Source: an uncultured Dialister sp. (GTDB lineage: Bacteria > Bacillota > Negativicutes > Veillonellales > Dialisteraceae). Taken from it: a DNA stretch of 23,260 bases. Below, one piece after another: positions 22,133-23,260 of the stretch (its first letter is position 1; each line of letters starts with the position of its first letter). The notes below the pieces were generated by a model. It saw only the letters and a list, made by a program, of their open reading frames with translations. It was not told the DNA's origin and did not search any database. A program made the position numbers and the translations under genes. The DNA is taken from the NCBI RefSeq assembly GCF_900765565.1, contig NZ_CAAFRZ010000107.1, positions 1-23,260 of the forward strand. Direction: 5' to 3'.

Positions 22133-22162
22133 ATTATAGCCACATTTCTGTCCTACTGTCAA
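22133..22162 (-). promoter_or_regulatory. Porin gene promoter
   Basis: Minus strand TTGACA (22157-22162), 18 bases, TATAAT (22133-22138). Both hexamers are perfect. The leader is about 105 bases and A/T-rich. Confidence 0.88.
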
Positions 22163-22228
22163 TAGGAATTAGCACCAGTTGCTAAAATGGCATACCATCG
22201 TCGATTTTCTCATAGTTATGGGCATAAT

Positions 22229-22267
22229 AAAAAGAAGGACCTCCCGGTTTTCACCGGGAAGTCCTTC
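22229..22267 (-). terminator. thiW terminator
   Basis: Stem GAAGGACTTCCCGGT / ACCGGGAGGTCCTTC with a GAAA-type loop, followed on the minus strand by TTTTT. It is 50 bases after the thiW stop and just upstream of the porin promoter, so it insulates the porin gene. Confidence 0.92.
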
Positions 22268-22317
22268 CTGACTGACGGCTTACGTCCCGCCAAATGAGAA
22301 TAAAAATCGATATTTCA

Positions 22318-22830
22318 TCACTCTTTAGTGAATTCCGTTTGAATTATATGGATTCCTTTTAAAACGATAAAGGCGATAATGCATCCGGCGCCGCAGGATA
22401 CGGAGAACAGGGACACATAGAAAAGGGCTCCCTTGGAAGACCCCATGAAAAGGGCTGCAATAGGATAGGACAGGAGGCCGCCGATGATGGACGTCCCCAC
22501 GAACTCTCCCAGCACCGCCGCCCAGAGCTTGTGGACGTGGCTGTAGAGGAACCCCGAAAGAAACGCCCCCACCATGGACCCCGGAAAAGCCAGAAGACTG
22601 CCGGTACCCAGAAGATTCCGGATGAGGGCCGTAGAAAAGGCGGCGGATGTGCTGTACCTTGTGCCACAGAGGACAGCCAGGAAAATATTGATCATATGCT
22701 GCAGCGGAAATGCCCGGGTCACCCCCAGGGGAAAGGAAAACATAGGCGACAGCAGCACCGCCGCTCCCACCATGAGGGCCGAAAAAATCCATTTCCGAAA
22801 TGCCAGCGATTTCTCATCTCTTTGATTCAT
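22318..22830 (-). CDS. thiW: ThiW, substrate-binding S component of a thiazole ECF transporter
   Basis: A 170-residue membrane protein with five to six hydrophobic segments. Family features are FPLGVTRAFPLQHMINIFLA (about residues 34-53), RNLLGTGSLLAFPGSMVGAF (about 71-90) and GEFVGTSIIGGLLSYPIA (about 108-125). ThiW takes up the thiazole precursor of thiamine together with the shared energizing module EcfA-EcfA'-EcfT, which is not in the window. Start: AAGGAGG five bases before the ATG at 22830; the frame to 22851 lacks a ribosome site. The leader shows no recognisable TPP riboswitch (no CTGAGA...ACCTGATCTGG pattern), which is unusual for the family. A repeat block begins about 60 bases upstream. 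Confidence 0.9.
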   Translation of the reverse strand: MNQRDEKSLAFRKWIFSALMVGAAVLLSPMFSFPLGVTRAFPLQHMINIFLAVLCGTRYSTSAAFSTALIRNLLGTGSLLAFPGSMVGAFLSGFLYSHVHKLWAAVLGEFVGTSIIGGLLSYPIAALFMGSSKGALFYVSLFSVSCGAGCIIAFIVLKGIHIIQTEFTKE

Positions 22831-22884
22831 GAGTACCTCCTTGTGATACACAGGTCATGTTTCCTATAGCATAGCACGATGGAG

Positions 22885-23260
22885 GGAAAAAGAAAGGTCG
22901 AGATTGAGATCGAGATCGAGGTGTTCAGCCGCTTCGCGGCGGAGACGTCAGAAGGCCAGCCGATCAGACGTCAGATAGAGTCAGCGGTTCCGTTATTGTG
23001 CCATCTGACACTTACCGCATAACGTCATCTCGAGCGGTGTGAATATGCAATATGACTATGCCCATAAGAATCGCTACAGCTTCGATGAGTCGAGAGATCT
23101 CTCAGATAGTTGACTGTGACGGGAAAAAGCAGGATTGAGATTTGGGATAAACATTGAGGTCCAGTCTGCAGCGAAAGCGTTGGATAAGTGTAAAGCCGTA
23201 CATGCGGAGCCTTGAGCCTTTTGCCTTGAGCCTTGAGCGGGATAGCGGCTGCGCCGCCGA
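22885..23260. repeat. Repeat block at the right end
   Basis: GAGATTGAGATCGAGATCGAG (22899-22918) precedes GCCGCTTCGCGGC. A 143-bp repeat follows at 22980-23122, 89% identical and collinear with 19473-19615. After it come GATTGAGATTTGGG and ACATTGAGGTCCAG, and inverted CCTTGAGCC words (23210-23240). No gene is seen. Confidence 0.65.

Overview
The window looks like a chromosome segment of a diderm Firmicute (class Negativicutes). A Dialister-like Veillonellaceae is my best guess. The main evidence is the porin at 20194-22020, which has a signal peptide, an SLH domain, a coiled coil and a beta-barrel; that arrangement is typical of outer-membrane Firmicutes. A T-box leader, AGGAGG ribosome binding sites, a DivIVA protein and GC-rich codon use fit the same group. 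The genus is inference.

Layout. 664-2937: Maf nucleotide pyrophosphatase (+) convergent with an acyl-CoA ligase (-) over a shared terminator. 3502-5388: two-gene operon of an M24 peptidase and 3-dehydroquinate dehydratase (aroD). 6209-6904: DivIVA protein (-). 7185-8081: isocitrate-lyase/PEP-mutase family lyase (-), preceded at 8344-8687 by a consensus promoter and a T-box leader with one sensor region but two antiterminator/terminator modules. 9024-10034: YitT-family membrane protein (-). 10481-11203: double-cupin protein made by fusion of a tandem gene duplication. 11781-14573: a module of DUF2922 and DUF1659 small proteins (-), a TcdE-type holin with a GH25 lysozyme (-), and a divergent small sigma-70-like factor (+). 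14744-16051: LarA-family racemase. 16285-17616: BrnQ branched-chain amino acid importer, convergent with azlC-azlD (18285-19336, exporter). 20194-22020: SLH porin. 22318-22830: ThiW thiazole transporter component.

The most interesting system is the sigma/holin/lysozyme/DUF module. The two operons beside the sigma gene carry the same unusual promoter, GGGACA, exactly 17 bases, then ACTATAyAGACAG. It does not resemble a housekeeping promoter. The simplest reading is that the sigma factor switches on a cytoplasmic lysozyme and its holin together with two abundant-type small proteins, possibly a holin-based (type 10) export route. The function is inference; the shared motif is directly visible.

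The gaps between operons are filled with several families of dispersed, mostly GC-rich palindromic repeats. These include a 470-bp element with 28-bp terminal inverted repeats that splits another repeat, a 143-bp direct repeat (about 89% identical, no gaps) upstream of both azlC and thiW, hairpins with compensatory arm changes around a conserved TATATAATTTGT core, and a family that is palindromic around a TATCTCACATA core. They lie outside operons and beyond terminators, never inside a gene. I saw no rRNA, tRNA, CRISPR array or transposase gene.
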